Shown piece after piece: positions 1 to 11,867 of a DNA stretch of 64,000 bases. Positions within the stretch are counted from its first letter, which is position 1. Every line of letters starts with the position of its first letter. Origin of the DNA: Andrena cerasifolii. Lineage: Eukaryota > Arthropoda > Insecta > Hymenoptera > Andrenidae. Location: contig NC_135133.1 of assembly GCF_050908995.1 (NCBI RefSeq), positions 2,088,001 through 2,152,000 on the forward strand, given 5' to 3'. Made by a program: the position numbers and the translations under genes. The notes beneath the pieces are model-generated. The model was not told where the DNA came from. It worked only from the letters and a program-made list of their open reading frames with translations, and ran no database searches.

Positions 1-330
1 CTAACGTTACAGAGACTCGTTAAAGACAGGTAGATAATTTAAGAGCTGCAAGATAAAATCATGCCACAAGAGTTTTTTTCCTCTACGCCGAGAAATTATA
101 TAGCTTTGAAGCTAATACATTTATTTAGCTTGCAATGATTTTTATTTCACACATCCGATTCCTTTTTACACGAAGACTCACTCCTACATGTTCTATATGC
201 TTCATGGCAATCAGCTTCGGAAGTTGAAGCAAAGCCTTCTTTTACTTATCTGTTCGTACTCCCCAATTTCAGAGTGCATTGTTGCAGTCGTACTTAACTT
301 GAAAGAAAGCTGTCCAAACCTAACCAACTC
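1..330. other. AT-rich intergenic DNA
   Basis: Unique-looking sequence. I see no open frame, repeat or RNA signal in it. Confidence 0.5.
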
Positions 331-844
331 ACAAGGGGAGGACACCATGTGGTAGACACCGATTTTGATGAGCTTTGGCCCGCTGGATCTATGTCGAAAA
401 TAAAATAGGTGTCCGAGCGTTTCTGAAAATGGGCCTTGATAATAGAAATATTTACATGGGAATTATTAAAAATTTCATAGTCGCCGTGGCGTTTTTATGA
501 CTAAAAATCCCACACTACCCTGGCGCCCCGGGGGATTTCCCTCTGAAGGAGTTGGGGTGCCTTTTGAAGATTTCCCCAAGTTAGAAAAAAAAAATTTATA
601 CAGTTTCTTTAACGTGGAGACATCTTCAAAAGGCACCCCGACTCCTTCAGAGGGGAACCCCCCTGGCCGCCAGGGTAATGTGGGATTTTTAGCCATTAAA
701 ACCCCATTTCCATGTAAATATTTCTATTATTAAGGCCCATTATTGACAGAAACGCTCGGACATCTATTTACTTATTTTCGACATAGATCCAGCGTGCCAA
801 AGCTCATCAAAATCGGTGTCTACCACACGGTGTCCTCCCCTTGT
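331..844. mobile_element. Foldback DNA element with ~240-bp inverted arms
   Basis: The left end reads ACAAGGGGAGGACACC and the right end is its exact complement, GGTGTCCTCCCCTTGT. The match continues inward for about 240 bp on each side with scattered differences, leaving a loop of roughly 40 bp near 580-618. The small open frames on both strands here are mirror images generated by the palindrome and are not genes. No clean target duplication flanks it (left ...ACTC, right CAGC...), so I cannot assign a superfamily. It is non-autonomous; there is no room for a transposase. Confidence 0.8.
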
Positions 845-1791
845 CAGCCACTCAGAACATAGTACACACTCACTAACAATAAGATAAAATCTGAGTTAAT
901 CTGTCCAGACACTGTGAACATAGAACCTCGATAGGTTAACCAAAAAAAAACATCATTATCTTCATTACTACTTATCTTTATCCAGTCTTCCAAGGAGCAT
1001 CTCAGGCCAAACATTATAACTCAATATAACCTACCGCTGCAGCGCAGGTGACCCCAGTCCCAAGTCCCATGGGATAATGAGTCAATTCCTTCCACTTTCT
1101 CCGAAGCAGCGGCCGAGAAGAAACGCGCCTAATCGCGGAACAGCTGGTCCTAGAAGCGATAAGCGCCGCGGCAGGTCGAGTTGAGAACCGCCAGCATTAA
1201 CAAAGTTACGAAGCCTGCATGGCAGGGTGTATCGATAGGCTGATAATTGCGAGCGGAGGTATCGACGGTGATGTAAGAGTTCCGTGTTCCCGTGGCGAGC
1301 ACCTATAAGGAGCCGTGCGATGTAAAAGAGGCCCACACGCGCGCGCGCGCGCGCGCAACTCCGTGTACGTGTACTCTCCGCGGGCTGCGAGCGATAGACG
1401 TCGAATATGGATGTCGATCTACAGCGTCGATACAAGCCAGAGATCCGATAGAGACCCATAAATCTGCGATACCTGCCGGAGATCTCGACGTCCTTGCGAC
1501 TCTGGCCACTCGTGATATCCGTCGACTACTAGGGGGGCTCGATGTATATAGCAACACCCACCAGCAGATCCGATTTACATCGAGCTCGACACGATAAAAA
1601 TGTGCCCGCGATAAGGTGGCCTCGCGTTCAACCTGACGCCACTATGGGCAGCTTTGGGGCCCAAACGAGGATAGAAGGTTCGTTCTCGCGTGAGTGGAGG
1701 GTAAAGTATGATTTGATTCGTTGACGGAGGTTCTGTTGAGTATGTGGCAGGGAGGGGTGAGGGGAGGCATCGAAGGTTGATGGGTTGCAAG
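845..1791. other. Intergenic, GC-richer from about 1020 to 1720
   Basis: No gene recognised. Overlapping frames of up to 125 codons on both strands between 1082 and 1724 are a consequence of the GC-rich composition and share no domain I know. A CG dinucleotide tract interrupts it. Confidence 0.45.
1338..1356. repeat. (CG)n microsatellite
   Basis: About nine consecutive CG dinucleotides. A pure CG tract of this length suggests weak CpG depletion locally and can adopt Z-DNA. Confidence 0.9.
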
Positions 1792-2090
1792 CAGAGATGG
1801 GCAAAATTTTTATTTAAATAAAATTTTGAATGACGAATAAAAGTTAAAAAAAAAATTATCATCCTTTAACCCGAGTTAGATTTATTCCGCACATGACGAA
1901 TAATTTTTTTTAACTTTTACTCATTATTCGAATTTTTATTTAAATAAAATTTTGAATGACGAATAAAAGTTAAAAAAAAATTACCATCCTTTGACCCGAG
2001 TTAGATTTATTCCGCACATGGCGAATAATTTTTTTTAACTTTTACTCATTATTCGAAATTTTATTTAAATAAAAATTTTGCCCATCTCTG
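1792..2090. mobile_element. hAT-like MITE with internal 126-bp duplication
   Basis: Starts CAGAGATGGGCAAAATTT and ends with the complement AAATTTTGCCCATCTCTG, giving the 5'-CAG...CTG-3' ends typical of hAT elements. The flanking 8-mers GTTGCAAG (1784-1791) and GTTGAAAT (2091-2098) match at 6 of 8 positions, fitting an aged 8-bp hAT target duplication. Inside, a block starting at 1828 is repeated at 1954 (period 126 bp), so the element grew by tandem duplication of one arm. It is AT-rich, has no coding capacity and is non-autonomous. Confidence 0.8.
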
Positions 2091-2929
2091 GTTGAAATGA
2101 TTTCGACACCTGTTGCGGCTTCCTTATCCTTTGTCATGAACAAGTCGTTGGAATTTCGTAAATTGTGGAATTTGTTGGTGTGAGTGTGGTTCTTGAAATG
2201 AAAGTTGTGCTTTTAAAGGAAAGGAATGTAAGGGATAGTGTTTAAATGTGTTATGATGTGTATGACTTCTTTGTCGGTGAACTTGCGAGGTAGTATAACA
2301 GAAGTTATTGAAATTTTCTGTAAGGAATCTGTTATAAATGGCGGATTATAGCTGGGGCTGTTTGAGAATTTAAATTTTGGTACACGAAGACATTAATCTT
2401 CAACATGCCATTTTTTTTTATTATTAAGAAGATCATTTTGTTTAGCGCGCCGAAAAATTCAGCGATTTTCAGGAATTTATTGCGACGACAATACCTAATT
2501 ATAGTAATGGAATAAATTTTTTTTCTATTTACTAAACTACGTTTCTACCGTAAATAAAAAATATAAAAGTAATAAAATTATTGTTTTTCAAATGCTTTTG
2601 AAAGTGGTTTTAATGTCATGTTTAAAAATGTATGCCTCGCTCGTGCAGACGATTTCAGCTGTTAGATTTATCAGAACCCAAAAATCCAAACAGATTCTTG
2701 ATCAGTATGTCTGTCGCTATCGCTCGGACTATAATTAGTGATTTATCTTTAAAATTAGCAAAGTAACGGGCAAATATGCAAGAAAAATATTTTTTCTGCT
2801 CTTTTCTTTTGCTATTTTCGATTTTAAAAGTAGGTTAGACTCAATGAAAATACTTGGTTGTAGTCCCTGCGAGAGTCACAGGTGTGCAAAATGAGCAGTA
2901 AAATTTATAAAGCAATCGGTTCGATAGAT
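2091..2929. other. AT-rich DNA, probably left part of a decayed TTAA-type element
   Basis: No gene. From about 2440 onward the composition (GAAAAATTC, GATTTTCAGGAA) resembles the left halves of the TTAA-target elements later in the window, but I cannot find a left terminus matching the right end at 3124. Confidence 0.35.
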
Positions 2930-3124
2930 TTTGAGATTTTATCTTCACGATGTAGAAAAATGACGTTTCGAGAAAAACGCGTTAAAAGTTTTCATCTATA
3001 GAGGCCGAAATAATCGGAATTTTTCCATGAAAATTTAACAGTACATTCTTGAGAATATGTACTTTCGAAAAATGTTTAAAAAAAATCGATTTTTTCAACC
3101 CGTCTAACCGGAATGACGCCTTAA
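2930..3124. mobile_element. Right half of a TTAA-target element
   Basis: Contains the shared core TTTCGAGAAAAACGCG at 2966-2981 followed by TTAAAAGTTTTC, then an A-tract/ATCGATTTTTT block at about 3078-3099, and ends GACGCC-TTAA at 3115-3124. This order (core, A-tract with TCGA, family-specific terminus, TTAA) matches the right halves of the elements ending at 19123, 50721 and 57449. The left terminus is not found, so the copy is truncated or decayed. The 68-codon frame on the minus strand here is part of the element. Confidence 0.55.
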
Positions 3125-4080
3125 ATCCTATCTTCACCATTCCATCAGTCGTAGAAAAGATTACTCTATTTTGGAGATTGGTCATCACCAGATGACCTCA
3201 GCTCTACTAAATTTTTAAATACTTCCTCGTATTCCTACTTTCAAGAGACAAATTGCAGTAAAAAGAACGAAGTAGGAACTCAAGTACAGGCCTCCAAAAT
3301 AATCCTACTGCAAATGCAGAAAATTTCGAATTTCATGGAAGAAGAACGATCGAGATATTACTGTTAAACGACGCGAGAACTAAAATACGGGGCAAGGATA
3401 GTCAAGGTACCGCTAAGTGATTACTCAATCGGGGGCCGTTGCTGAAACCATGGCTGCAAACCCGTTTCAAGGACAGGGTCGCGCGAATAATGGTGAGAAA
3501 CGAAACTAAAACGAAGTTAAAACCAGAGAATATCATCGTCACGGATGTCTGGGCGTTCTTTTTCCCCATTTATCAGTCCCAAAGGGGATGTTTTCTCGCT
3601 GAATTTCTCGGGCGCGTCTCCCTCTCGCGATGCTCCTGAAATATCCCCACCGCATTCATGATGGCAGCACATAATATCCGATGATCCATCAATAAGCGCT
3701 TCTATATTTTTTTCATCGTTGATTTCTTCAGATATACATATTCACCCCTTCGATTCCGTCTTCAATCTTTAATAGGATACAGAAATCCCCATTATTAATA
3801 ATTCCCTAATAACGCGCAACCATTTTGTCGACGCTGGCGAAGTACATGGGCAAGAGAAGGATACTGTGGTTTTATATTGATTCATGAGCACTGGATTTTA
3901 ATTGCCATTGGACGGTATAGTGTCCTTGACGTATAATTACTAGGTGTGATTAGTCAATGGATGCACGGCCGTGCTTTTTAATTAACCGAACCGCGAATCG
4001 AGCAGTGATTTATGTTTCCTATGCTTGGCGTAGTCGTCAGACTTCTTTCTTTTTTCCATGCCATCGGCAGATATCGTTAT
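3125..4080. other. Intergenic, nothing recognised
   Basis: A plus-strand frame of 66 codons at 3439-3639 has no recognisable motif and no splice or promoter context. I see no repeat structure. Confidence 0.45.
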
Positions 4081-4360
4081 CTACTGCACACTTAGTTGCA
4101 GGAACGTTGCAATGTTGCCGTTTGATTGCAGGTTGCATTGCAATTTTACTGCAACATTGTGGAAACATTGCCGTGGAATATTGCAATGGGCACGTTTGTG
4201 CAATGTTTCGAGAATATTGCGCACACATTGCCGTGCAATATTGCGCATATATTGTGGTACAACCCACGTGGAGCGTTCCTGCAACGTCGGCCACAAAATA
4301 CGGTGTTACGTTGCACTCGCAACCTACGCGGGCCGTTCCTGCAACGTTCCGCACTGAATC
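4081..4360. repeat. GCAACGTTGC / GCAATATTGC word-rich repeat field
   Basis: Short self-complementary words (GCAACGTTGC-like, GCAATATTGC-like, TTGCAACA) recur every 10-25 bp, so open frames appear on both strands without coding meaning. The pattern is repeated in looser form at 5564-5840. It could be a degenerate minisatellite or the interior of a foldback element. Confidence 0.55.
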
Positions 4361-4845
4361 CGAAATTACACAGAACGTTCTTGAAATGTCGACACACAGA
4401 ATACAGTCTTAGATTCCACCGGTAACCACCGAGGAAAAATATGCGAACGTGGAAAATATCTGATATAGGTAATTAATATAATAACTTAATTAACACTATA
4501 GGATTTAAACAAACTCATAAACTATATACAGCAACAAAAGATATTTGTAAAGAAGTGTTACATGTACTAATTAATGCCAGTGTCCTTACTATTGCCATTT
4601 AATTTATTATACCTAATGAAAACGTTCCGCAATGTCGAGTGCAAACATGTAAATCCGTATTCTGTGATCGTCGTTGCAGGAACGACCCGCATAGGTTGCG
4701 AGTACGTTACATCACCGTATTTTATTTGTCGACGTTGCGGAACGTTTTTGTTAGGTATAATAAATGAAATGGCAATAGTAGGGACACTGGCAACGTTGCA
4801 CTCGCAACCTATGAGCGCCGTTCCTGCAACGACGATCACAGAATA
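4297..4845. repeat. Three copies of a ~55-bp motif in alternating orientation
   Basis: A block containing GCACTCGCAACCTA followed by CCGTTCCTGCAACG lies on the plus strand at about 4310-4355 and 4796-4832, and on the minus strand at about 4670-4715. Each copy is flanked by an AATACGG word. The alternating orientation makes this a nested inverted-repeat structure. Confidence 0.65.
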
Positions 4846-5035
4846 CGGACTTATATATTTTCACTCGCATCCTACGCGTACGTTCCTCAAATGTCACAGG
4901 CAACATCCGAGGGATTATATGCGAACATGGACAATATGTGATGTTAGTAATTAATACAATTACTTAATTAGCACTATATTGTTTAAGCTAACTGTTAAGC
5001 TGTATACAACAATAAAAGATATTTGTAAAGAAGTC
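4400..5035. repeat. Direct duplication of a ~135-bp segment
   Basis: The segment from about 4425 to 4558 (ATATGCGAACGTGGA ... AGATATTTGTAAAGAAGT) recurs at about 4916 to 5035 with around 85-90% similarity by eye. The two copies bracket the foldback at 4575-4793, so a larger unit of about 490 bp was duplicated. Confidence 0.65.
4575..4793. repeat. Small foldback repeat
   Basis: The left arm begins CCAGTGTCCTTACTATTGCC at 4573-4592 and the right arm ends GGCAATAGTAGGGACACTGG at about 4792. The arms match for some 60 bp, through the word AACGTTCCGCAA. It is a plausible MITE, but no target duplication is visible. Confidence 0.65.
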
Positions 5036-5352
5036 TGAGCTGTGAAATGTAAATCCACAAACACTAAAAACTAGAAAATAAAAAAAATTATGTTAAACGC
5101 TTGTATTAAATATGCACTAAAAACTAAAAACAAAATCTTTTCTTGTACTACGCAGGATATTTCATAACAGAATATAAATCAATTTAATACAGCATCAAGC
5201 GTCGAAATGAATTTGTTGTGAGATATCAGGCTCCACAATTAGGGAGATGCAATGGTGTTTGTCAAAACGAGCCTTCCTTTTTTAATTATTTGTGTTTAAA
5301 GTTTTGCACGGTAGGAGTATAAGTTCAAATACATAAGCAATTTTCTCAATCA

Positions 5353-5412
5353 GCGGTTGTAACTGTGGCGGTAAAGAGTTCGTCTACGGTCCTACAGGTC
5401 GTGGATTCGAAT
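5353..5412 (+). mobile_element. Possible tRNA-derived SINE head (remnant)
   Basis: The string GTGGCGGTAAAGAGTTCGTC, then GGTCCTACAGGTCGTGGATT and CGAAT, resembles an A-box region followed by a B-box (GTGGATTCGAAT versus consensus GGTTCGAATCC) at tRNA-like spacing. The clover-leaf ends are not preserved, so this is not a functional tRNA. A SINE remnant is the best guess, with low confidence. Confidence 0.35.
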
Positions 5413-5563
5413 AAATTTTAAAAAGAAATAAAAGAATTTTCCATGAGAAAAAGACACACGTTCGTTATGCTACTACGATTCTGCACACATTCATGTCGTC
5501 GCGTCCCTCACAGACACGTCGGTATATTTTATATACCGTTATTTTTATTTTTGGCCCTACTGC

Positions 5564-5712
5564 CCGAAACGTTGCGGGACCATTGCTGTGTAATATCTCC
5601 GAAACGTTGCGTGACCATTACTGTAATATCTCGGAAACGTTGCGGGACCATTGCTGTAAAATCTCCGAAATGTTGCGGGACTATTGCTGTAAAATTCCGG
5701 AACAATGTTGCA
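5564..5712 (+). repeat. Tandem repeat, ~33-bp unit, about four copies
   Basis: The unit CGAAACGTTGCGGGACCATT followed by GCTGTAAAATCTC recurs at about 5565, 5599, 5633 and 5667 with small length changes. Frames on both strands through the array repeat the same peptide words and are artefacts. The unit shares the ACGTTGC word with the 4081-4360 field. Confidence 0.8.
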
Positions 5713-7467
5713 GAAATATTTCCTGCAATGTTGCACAGGGCGGACATAGCAATTTACTTGTAACGTTTCGGGAACATTCCGTGCAATGTTCCAAATGTTG
5801 CAGCGCAACGGTTCTGCAACGTTGCTGCAACAAAATGTGCTGTAGGTGATATGAATGAGGTGGAATGACTTTATGAGCGGTGAATCAATGATCCAGCAGA
5901 TGACTGGGCAACGTGGCATCGATCTGTCGCGTCGATATAACGCGAAGCGATTGGTAAATGTACTGGGAACTGCCTCCAAGAAGTTGAGATTCAAGTTTTC
6001 TTTTTTTATTAATTCATGTACGAGTAAGTTTTTTCTCGATATTTTTTAAGTCGGTTAATTGAATCAGGTCGCGCGAATTCCGCCTGGTGTGAAGTAACGC
6101 AAGATTTATTCATTATTCCTAGTCACTAAGCGTTTGAAGCTTTTTTCAGTCGACTACGTCTTTTATTAATTATTCTGGGATCGCAGTTGTATTGGCTCGG
6201 GACGAAGTGTGGGAATATACATGACGTTTAATGAGTTTCAGATGATTCCTTAACGATCTAACTGCTGATGTAACGGCAGTTTGAAATAAGTAATGCTGGG
6301 GAGGTTTATTCTTTTGTAAATTACTGTAGTAGGTGATTCCAAGGTGTGCGTTTATACTTCAAAGGATAGATCTGCGGTACGAGAGAAGTAAAGAAATGGC
6401 ATGTGAATATAGAACCTCTAAGGTTAATTTTTCAAGATGTAACGAGTTAATGGAGAATGAAGAAATAACAATTTTCTCTTACTTAATATTATAGTTTCTC
6501 CTGTGCTGTAAATGGTATTGATTACTCTTTCTTTTTTAACTGAATGTTGTCTGTTATTTCTGCTTGACAGGATAAAGTAGCAGAATGATTGACGCTTACA
6601 CTGAACTGTACGAGGCTAGTTAAATACAGATACAAGCTGCCAATGCCAAAAAGAAGTACAAAGTACTTTGCTATTTTGCAACCTGCAGTTTCGTTTCCGA
6701 GATATAAAGATTTATATTTTGGAACTAAATTAACTAAGGTTTAATTGCAAAGTGGCTCATCTTCTAGCTTATTTTCTAATTTAAAACTACCCTGAAAGAA
6801 TTGTCCATATATAATACATAACAAGTTCGGAGATTCTGATTTACTAAACCTGTAAATCGTGTTTAATTTTATCAACCAATGCAGCAAGAAATTATTAAAT
6901 CCTTTCAAACCTGAATAACTTCCATATATAAAAACTGTAATTTCTGTCGGACACTATTAGTATTGACCTCAAAATTAATGAGGCAGAGTTTAAAAAACAC
7001 AAATTTACATTATGCAGTTGCGATTATGCAATCTCCATTTACATACAAGCTTACTTTAAGCCGTGTTACACTATCGCTAACGTGTAATGTCCATTCGAGT
7101 GTCTAACAAGATGCCTTTAAACAAAAATATATGTACTTAAGCTATAACCGCGTGAAATTATTAAAAAAGTTATTTAATAATGCGCAAACTCTTTTGTAAA
7201 AAGAACAGACTACGCTCAACGACGTGGCAGTATCTCTCCAAGCTTCCAAGCGCTAAGCCTTATCACAGGCAAATGAGCAATCTAGTTAATTAAGCTAAGC
7301 GCATAACGAGCTACGACGTCTGCTGAAAGGAACAAGTGTCTACTAATCGTAAAATATTCTTCGCTGTTCTCGTGGCAAAATTTAAAAACTACGTTTATTA
7401 TCTCAGCTAAAGAATCTCCAAAACTTAAAAACTTTTAAGTGGGCATACAGTATTTTCAACGCTTCGA
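5713..7467. other. AT-rich intergenic, nothing recognised
   Basis: To about 5840 the GCAACGTTGC-type words continue. After that the sequence looks unique, with no open frame of interest, no terminal repeats and no RNA signal. Confidence 0.45.
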
Positions 7468-7770
7468 GGTCACACTGGGTGTATGGCACTCCAGGATATG
7501 TACTTGCCAATGTTTCTGTAAGTGTTTAGAGCTGAATAATAAAATTAAAAAAATTGGCGAATTTTAACAAAAAAAATCGTTTTTACCAATAACTATTTTT
7601 TCAAACACAAATTTCAACATATCAAAATTTACATTTCTAGAAAAAGACTATTAGAGCACGCTTGCGCTAGTATTACGAATATACAATTATCACTCGAAAG
7701 TTAACAGATTTAAAACTACGAAAATGGTAACTCAAAAATGACGCTGGGTTGCAGTGAACCCCATGTGACC
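7468..7770. mobile_element. Candidate MITE with GGTCACA termini
   Basis: The left end GGTCACACTGGGTGTATGGC and the complement of the right end, GGTCACATGGGGTTCACTGC, agree at the first dozen bases with a gap or mismatches. Both ends give way to A/T-rich interior with AAAAAATCG tracts. There is no clear target duplication. The element would be non-autonomous; boundaries are tentative. Confidence 0.4.
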
Positions 7771-8755
7771 GATTTGTAATTATAAGAAGGTGCGGCCACA
7801 GAGGTTTAAAGCAAATACTTTTCAAAACTAATAATAAACACAAATAGAGCCATCAAATTAATACAACTTAATTACACCACATACAAAAGTACAATAACAA
7901 AAAAAAACAAAAATCAGAGTAGATTTAATTTCAGAAATCTGTTAAAAAGTTTTTAACAACGATACGAAGAATGCTGTTATTAAGTATAACCGTTAAATTT
8001 GCCCCTAGAGAAAATTGTAGTTGGGTCCGAGGCGTAATTTTTAATTAAATTTCGCGAGAGTGCCGCATTTACCGATGCACCAGCTGGAAGCATGATAAAA
8101 CACCATTTACGAACAGTAACCATTGCAGCGGATACGCGTTCCGCTCACGAAAATAAGGGTACGAACTAACGACGTGAAAGTTTCGTGCGTGCAGAGCGGT
8201 CGGAGATGGGGGCCTCCATAATTTTACGAATATTCGCTGACCCTTAATTCGAACAATGCCTAGCCGCAGAAAGAGGGGAGGGGGCCCGCAGAGGAAAGGG
8301 TAAAAGGAAAAAGAAGCCGATAATGTACAGTTATGCGCGATGCTTTTGAATCACACGCAGATCCGTTTTCTCGGCGCGCATCCGCGTCTCGGTTGATTGC
8401 GGACATTCGAAGTTATTCTCAATCCTTCGTTATAATGCCGTTCCCGTACGTGTTGCGATGATTATTCGCGTTGTCTAACGATGAGTCAGACAATCATCTC
8501 GCTGGATCGAGATCGAAGGTTCACAGTGATACGAGTTTAACTGCGAATGGGAGAGAAACTTTTCCTGTCCCGACATCGGCCTGATCCTTCGCTTTATGGA
8601 CTGCTGAGGTGTTCGACCGAGTGGTCAAAGTTGTGCGGGGTGTATTTGGGAAGAATTCGAGGCATTTGAGTAGGTATATTCTTGTTCACTTGGGAGGTTC
8701 GAGAGTTTAGAAGGCGTAGAACATTTTTGGGGCTCTTCAGAAAGATAGGGGTAGG
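7771..8755. other. Intergenic, GC-richer block 8030-8560
   Basis: No gene recognised. The block around 8030-8560 is less AT-rich than its surroundings and looks unique. It could be host regulatory sequence, but nothing specific shows that. Confidence 0.4.
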
Positions 8756-9104
8756 TAGGGGAAGCTGGGGCAAGACGGGGTAGTTAAGGTTTGAAGATGA
8801 ATAAAACACAGATTTTCATAAACCACTACTCAATTTTATGTCTGAACCATTGTTTGGTAATAAGTCTTTCGGTTTAACTGCGAATCAACCCAAGTTTTAC
8901 AGGTTTCAATGGAATAAATAAAGAAAATTCAGAAAAAGTCGTCACGGGTGGGGCAAGATGGGGTACCAATTAAAAAATAATATAAATAATATATATATAT
9001 ATATTATTTATATTGTTTTTTATATTATATAAAAAACTTTTATTTATTTAAATTTTTTATTTTATATTATTATAGGGTACCCCGTCTTGCCCCACCTTCC
9101 CCTA
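8756..9104. mobile_element. TA-target MITE, GGGGAAG termini
   Basis: Bounded by TA on both sides. The left end is GGGGAAGCTGGGGCAAGACG and the complement of the right end is GGGGAAGGTGGGGCAAGACG. A further internal copy, GGTGGGGCAAGATGGGGTAC, lies at about 8948. The middle is an (AT)n/TATTATA hairpin at 8979-9060. The termini are variants of the GGGG-A-nn-GGGGCAAA ends seen at 48095-49174 and 52752-53587. There is no coding capacity. Confidence 0.8.
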
Positions 9105-9396
9105 CTCGTATTACCTTCATTTTCTGCATCATGCTCGCATAATATTTTATTACTTTGTTACTGTTATTTTTTCGAGTAATAACAACACAGAGCATTGGGA
9201 AGCAGAAGTTTGCACTGTCGAAATATTAGCCTCACCATTTCATAGTTTGTATTCATCACTATATCTCCATTCGATCACTGGTAGCATTCAATTCACTCAT
9301 TACAATCCAAAACTACTTTACTCAACCGCCTCCACCACCTCACTCCTCAAATTTAACCACCCTCCACCGCAAAAGAAGCGGCATCAACAGTCAGAC
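9105..9396. other. Short intergenic stretch
   Basis: AT-rich unique sequence between two elements. The 80-codon frame starting in it runs into the neighbouring palindrome and is not supported as a gene. Confidence 0.45.
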
Positions 9397-10987
9397 GTGG
9401 GACATTCCACGCGAAATCGGACACTTTTTGGAGTAACATTTCGGATGTGGCTGAAATTTGAATATGTTGTAGTCTTTAGGGATATATAAACATATCTCGA
9501 AGGATTTTTGGCAATTTTTAAGAATGTCGATTTTACAGCTGTCTGAAGGTAAGTGCTAACTTTTTTTTCAATAAATTATAACTATGGAAGTAGTAAATGG
9601 ATGGAGATGAAGTTTACGGCGATTTGTAGAAAAGACATTGAAGTTTTAAGAAAAAATTAGTTCAGTTTTTTTAAACAATTTTTTTTAACCATTTTTGTAC
9701 AATTATTTTAAACAAATGCAGTTTTTTAACAACGGGCGCGATTTTAAAATCTGAAAAAAAACAGAATATAGTTCTATCCTTCCCCTTCATGGTCGAATTA
9801 TCAAAAATATGGGCATTTTAAAATTGGCCTTGTAAAAATTGCCGAAAGTTGACGCTGCGTCGCCCAGCTGGACTGGTCGGACTGTGCGGTACCCGCAGCG
9901 GCTAAGCGGCTATACCTGATATTCTTATACAGGATTCTCGAAAATGGTAAGTATTTAAAAAAAAATGAAGGAGGAAAACTTTTACTGTTTTTCATATCCA
10001 ACATAATACGGTATCTGAATTTTTGGTGTTCGCAATATTTTCCTTGAAACGAGGGTGACTTTTAGTTTTTTAAATGGAATGTTATATATTTGATTACCCA
10101 ATATGAAAGCGACTGTCAAGACAAATTCAACCATATGGTATGCTATGACCTTCAAGCCACACAAGTTTAGGAATGAAGTAAATATATTCAACTATCTATC
10201 TAGTAGATAGGGTTTCTTTCTTTCATTCCTAACCTTGTATGGCCTTGAAGGTCATAGTGTATCATATGGTTGAATTTGCCTTGACAGTCGCTTTCATATT
10301 GGGTAATCAAATATATAGCATTCCATTTAAAAAACTAAAAATCACCCTCGTTTCAAGGAAAATATTGCGAACACCAAAAATTGAGATACCGTATTATGTT
10401 GGATATAAAAAACAGTAAGAGTTTTCCTCCTTCAGTTTTTTTCAAATACTTACCAATTTCGAGAATCCTGTATAAGAATATCAAGTATAGCCGCTTGGCC
10501 GCTGCGAGTACCGCGGTGCTGGGCGACGCAGCGTCAACTTTCGACAATTTTCACAAGGCCAATTTTAAAATACCCATATTTTTAACAATTAGACCATAAA
10601 GGCGAAGGATAGAACTATATTCTGTTTTCTCAGATTTTTAAAACCACGCCCGTTGTTAAAAAACTGCATTTGTTTAAAATAATCGCACAAAAATGGTTAA
10701 AAAAATTTGTTTCTGAAACTGAAATAATTTTTTCTTAAAACTTCAATGTCTTTTCTACAAATCGTCGTAAACCTCATCTCCATCCGTTTACTACTTCCAT
10801 AATTATAATTTATTGAAAAAAAAGTTAGCACTTACCTTCAAACAGCTGTAAAATCGACATTCTTCAAAATTGCCAAAAATCCTTCGAGATATGTTTATAC
10901 GTCCCTAAAGACTACAGCATACTCAAATTTCAGCCGCATCCGAAATGTTACTCCAAAAAGTGTCCGATTTCGCGTGGAATGTCCCAC
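9397..10987. mobile_element. 1.6-kb near-perfect palindrome (long foldback element)
   Basis: The left arm starts GTGGGACATTCCACGCGAAA and the right arm ends with its complement. The arms of about 795 bp each align almost end to end, with only scattered substitutions and small indels, around a centre near 10192-10205 (TATCTATCTAGTAGATAG). The arms share blocks such as the GACGCTGCGTCGCCCAGC/GCTGGGCGACGCAGCGTC pair. Small frames of 64-72 codons on both strands are mirror images and not genes. AC flanks both ends (positions 9395-9396 and 10988-10989), too short to prove target duplication. It is either a foldback transposon or an inverted duplication; the shared sharp termini favour a transposon. 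Confidence 0.8.
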
Positions 10988-11867
10988 ACACGCGAGCTGG
11001 TCACGTGGTATCCGTTGTCTCGCGAGACGCGCCGAATTCGTGGCCGCTTAATACGGCATTTAATTAAGCGAGGAGGAGCTTGTGCGACGTGAAAGGCGAA
11101 AAATGAGATCGCCCGACCGCCGGCAACGGTACATATTATTTATTGTCTGGCGATACGGTGACGACGCTCAAGAAAGGCTCAGTGTGGCCTGTTTGTGCAT
11201 TATATCGAAAAAGGAAGCGGCCAGCGTAAGAACGGTTCGTTGACTCATCCCTCGTAAATTCGATTTATCGTTCTGCCCGGGGTATTCATCGCTGGCCCAC
11301 CGCCGCCCATGAATATTTATTACCCACGGCTCCGCGAAACAATTTGTCGATTCCTTTTTTCCCGCGGCCCATCTGCGCGCGCCGCCCCGCGCGCAGCGAA
11401 CCGCAGCGCCCCGTTTCGAGTGTACACCGCGTATCGGGTGGCATAAATCCCGTCCCACGGGCGTTATCCGCGGGAAAAGTAATTTGCCCATTAACTTCGT
11501 TTCAAGTTTGTCCGTGGTCGCCTCCCGATACTTAACAGGCAGAAGGGAACATTAGCGTGAATTAACTTCTCGACGACGTTGTTTGTCCCCCGTGAAATAC
11601 GCAGCACGATAAGCAGGGTCTACGCTCTCGAACGTCACGGAGCGTCCTGGGACGTGAGAAAATGTACTGGTCAATGTAGTGGAGAAACTTTGACAACATT
11701 TTCAGGATTTTGATTGTAATAAGTTAGACTCCAGTGGTAGATTAGGAATGTCAGGTTCGTCTTTAACCCCTTCCGTGGCTGGAGACAGTATCTATTCTCA
11801 CTATTTGGTTTTCTGTAGAATTTGAATTAACTTTTTATAAGGTTTCAAGTGGCAAAGTGTTTGTATG
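10988..11867. other. GC-richer unique block
   Basis: Positions 10990-11640 are distinctly GC-richer than the flanks and contain no repeat I can find. Frames of up to 107 codons are compositional. Candidate conserved non-coding or regulatory DNA, by inference only. Confidence 0.4.

Noticed and set aside
475..733. Near-identical proteins on opposite strands
   Set aside because: Mirror translation of the two arms of the foldback at 331-844.
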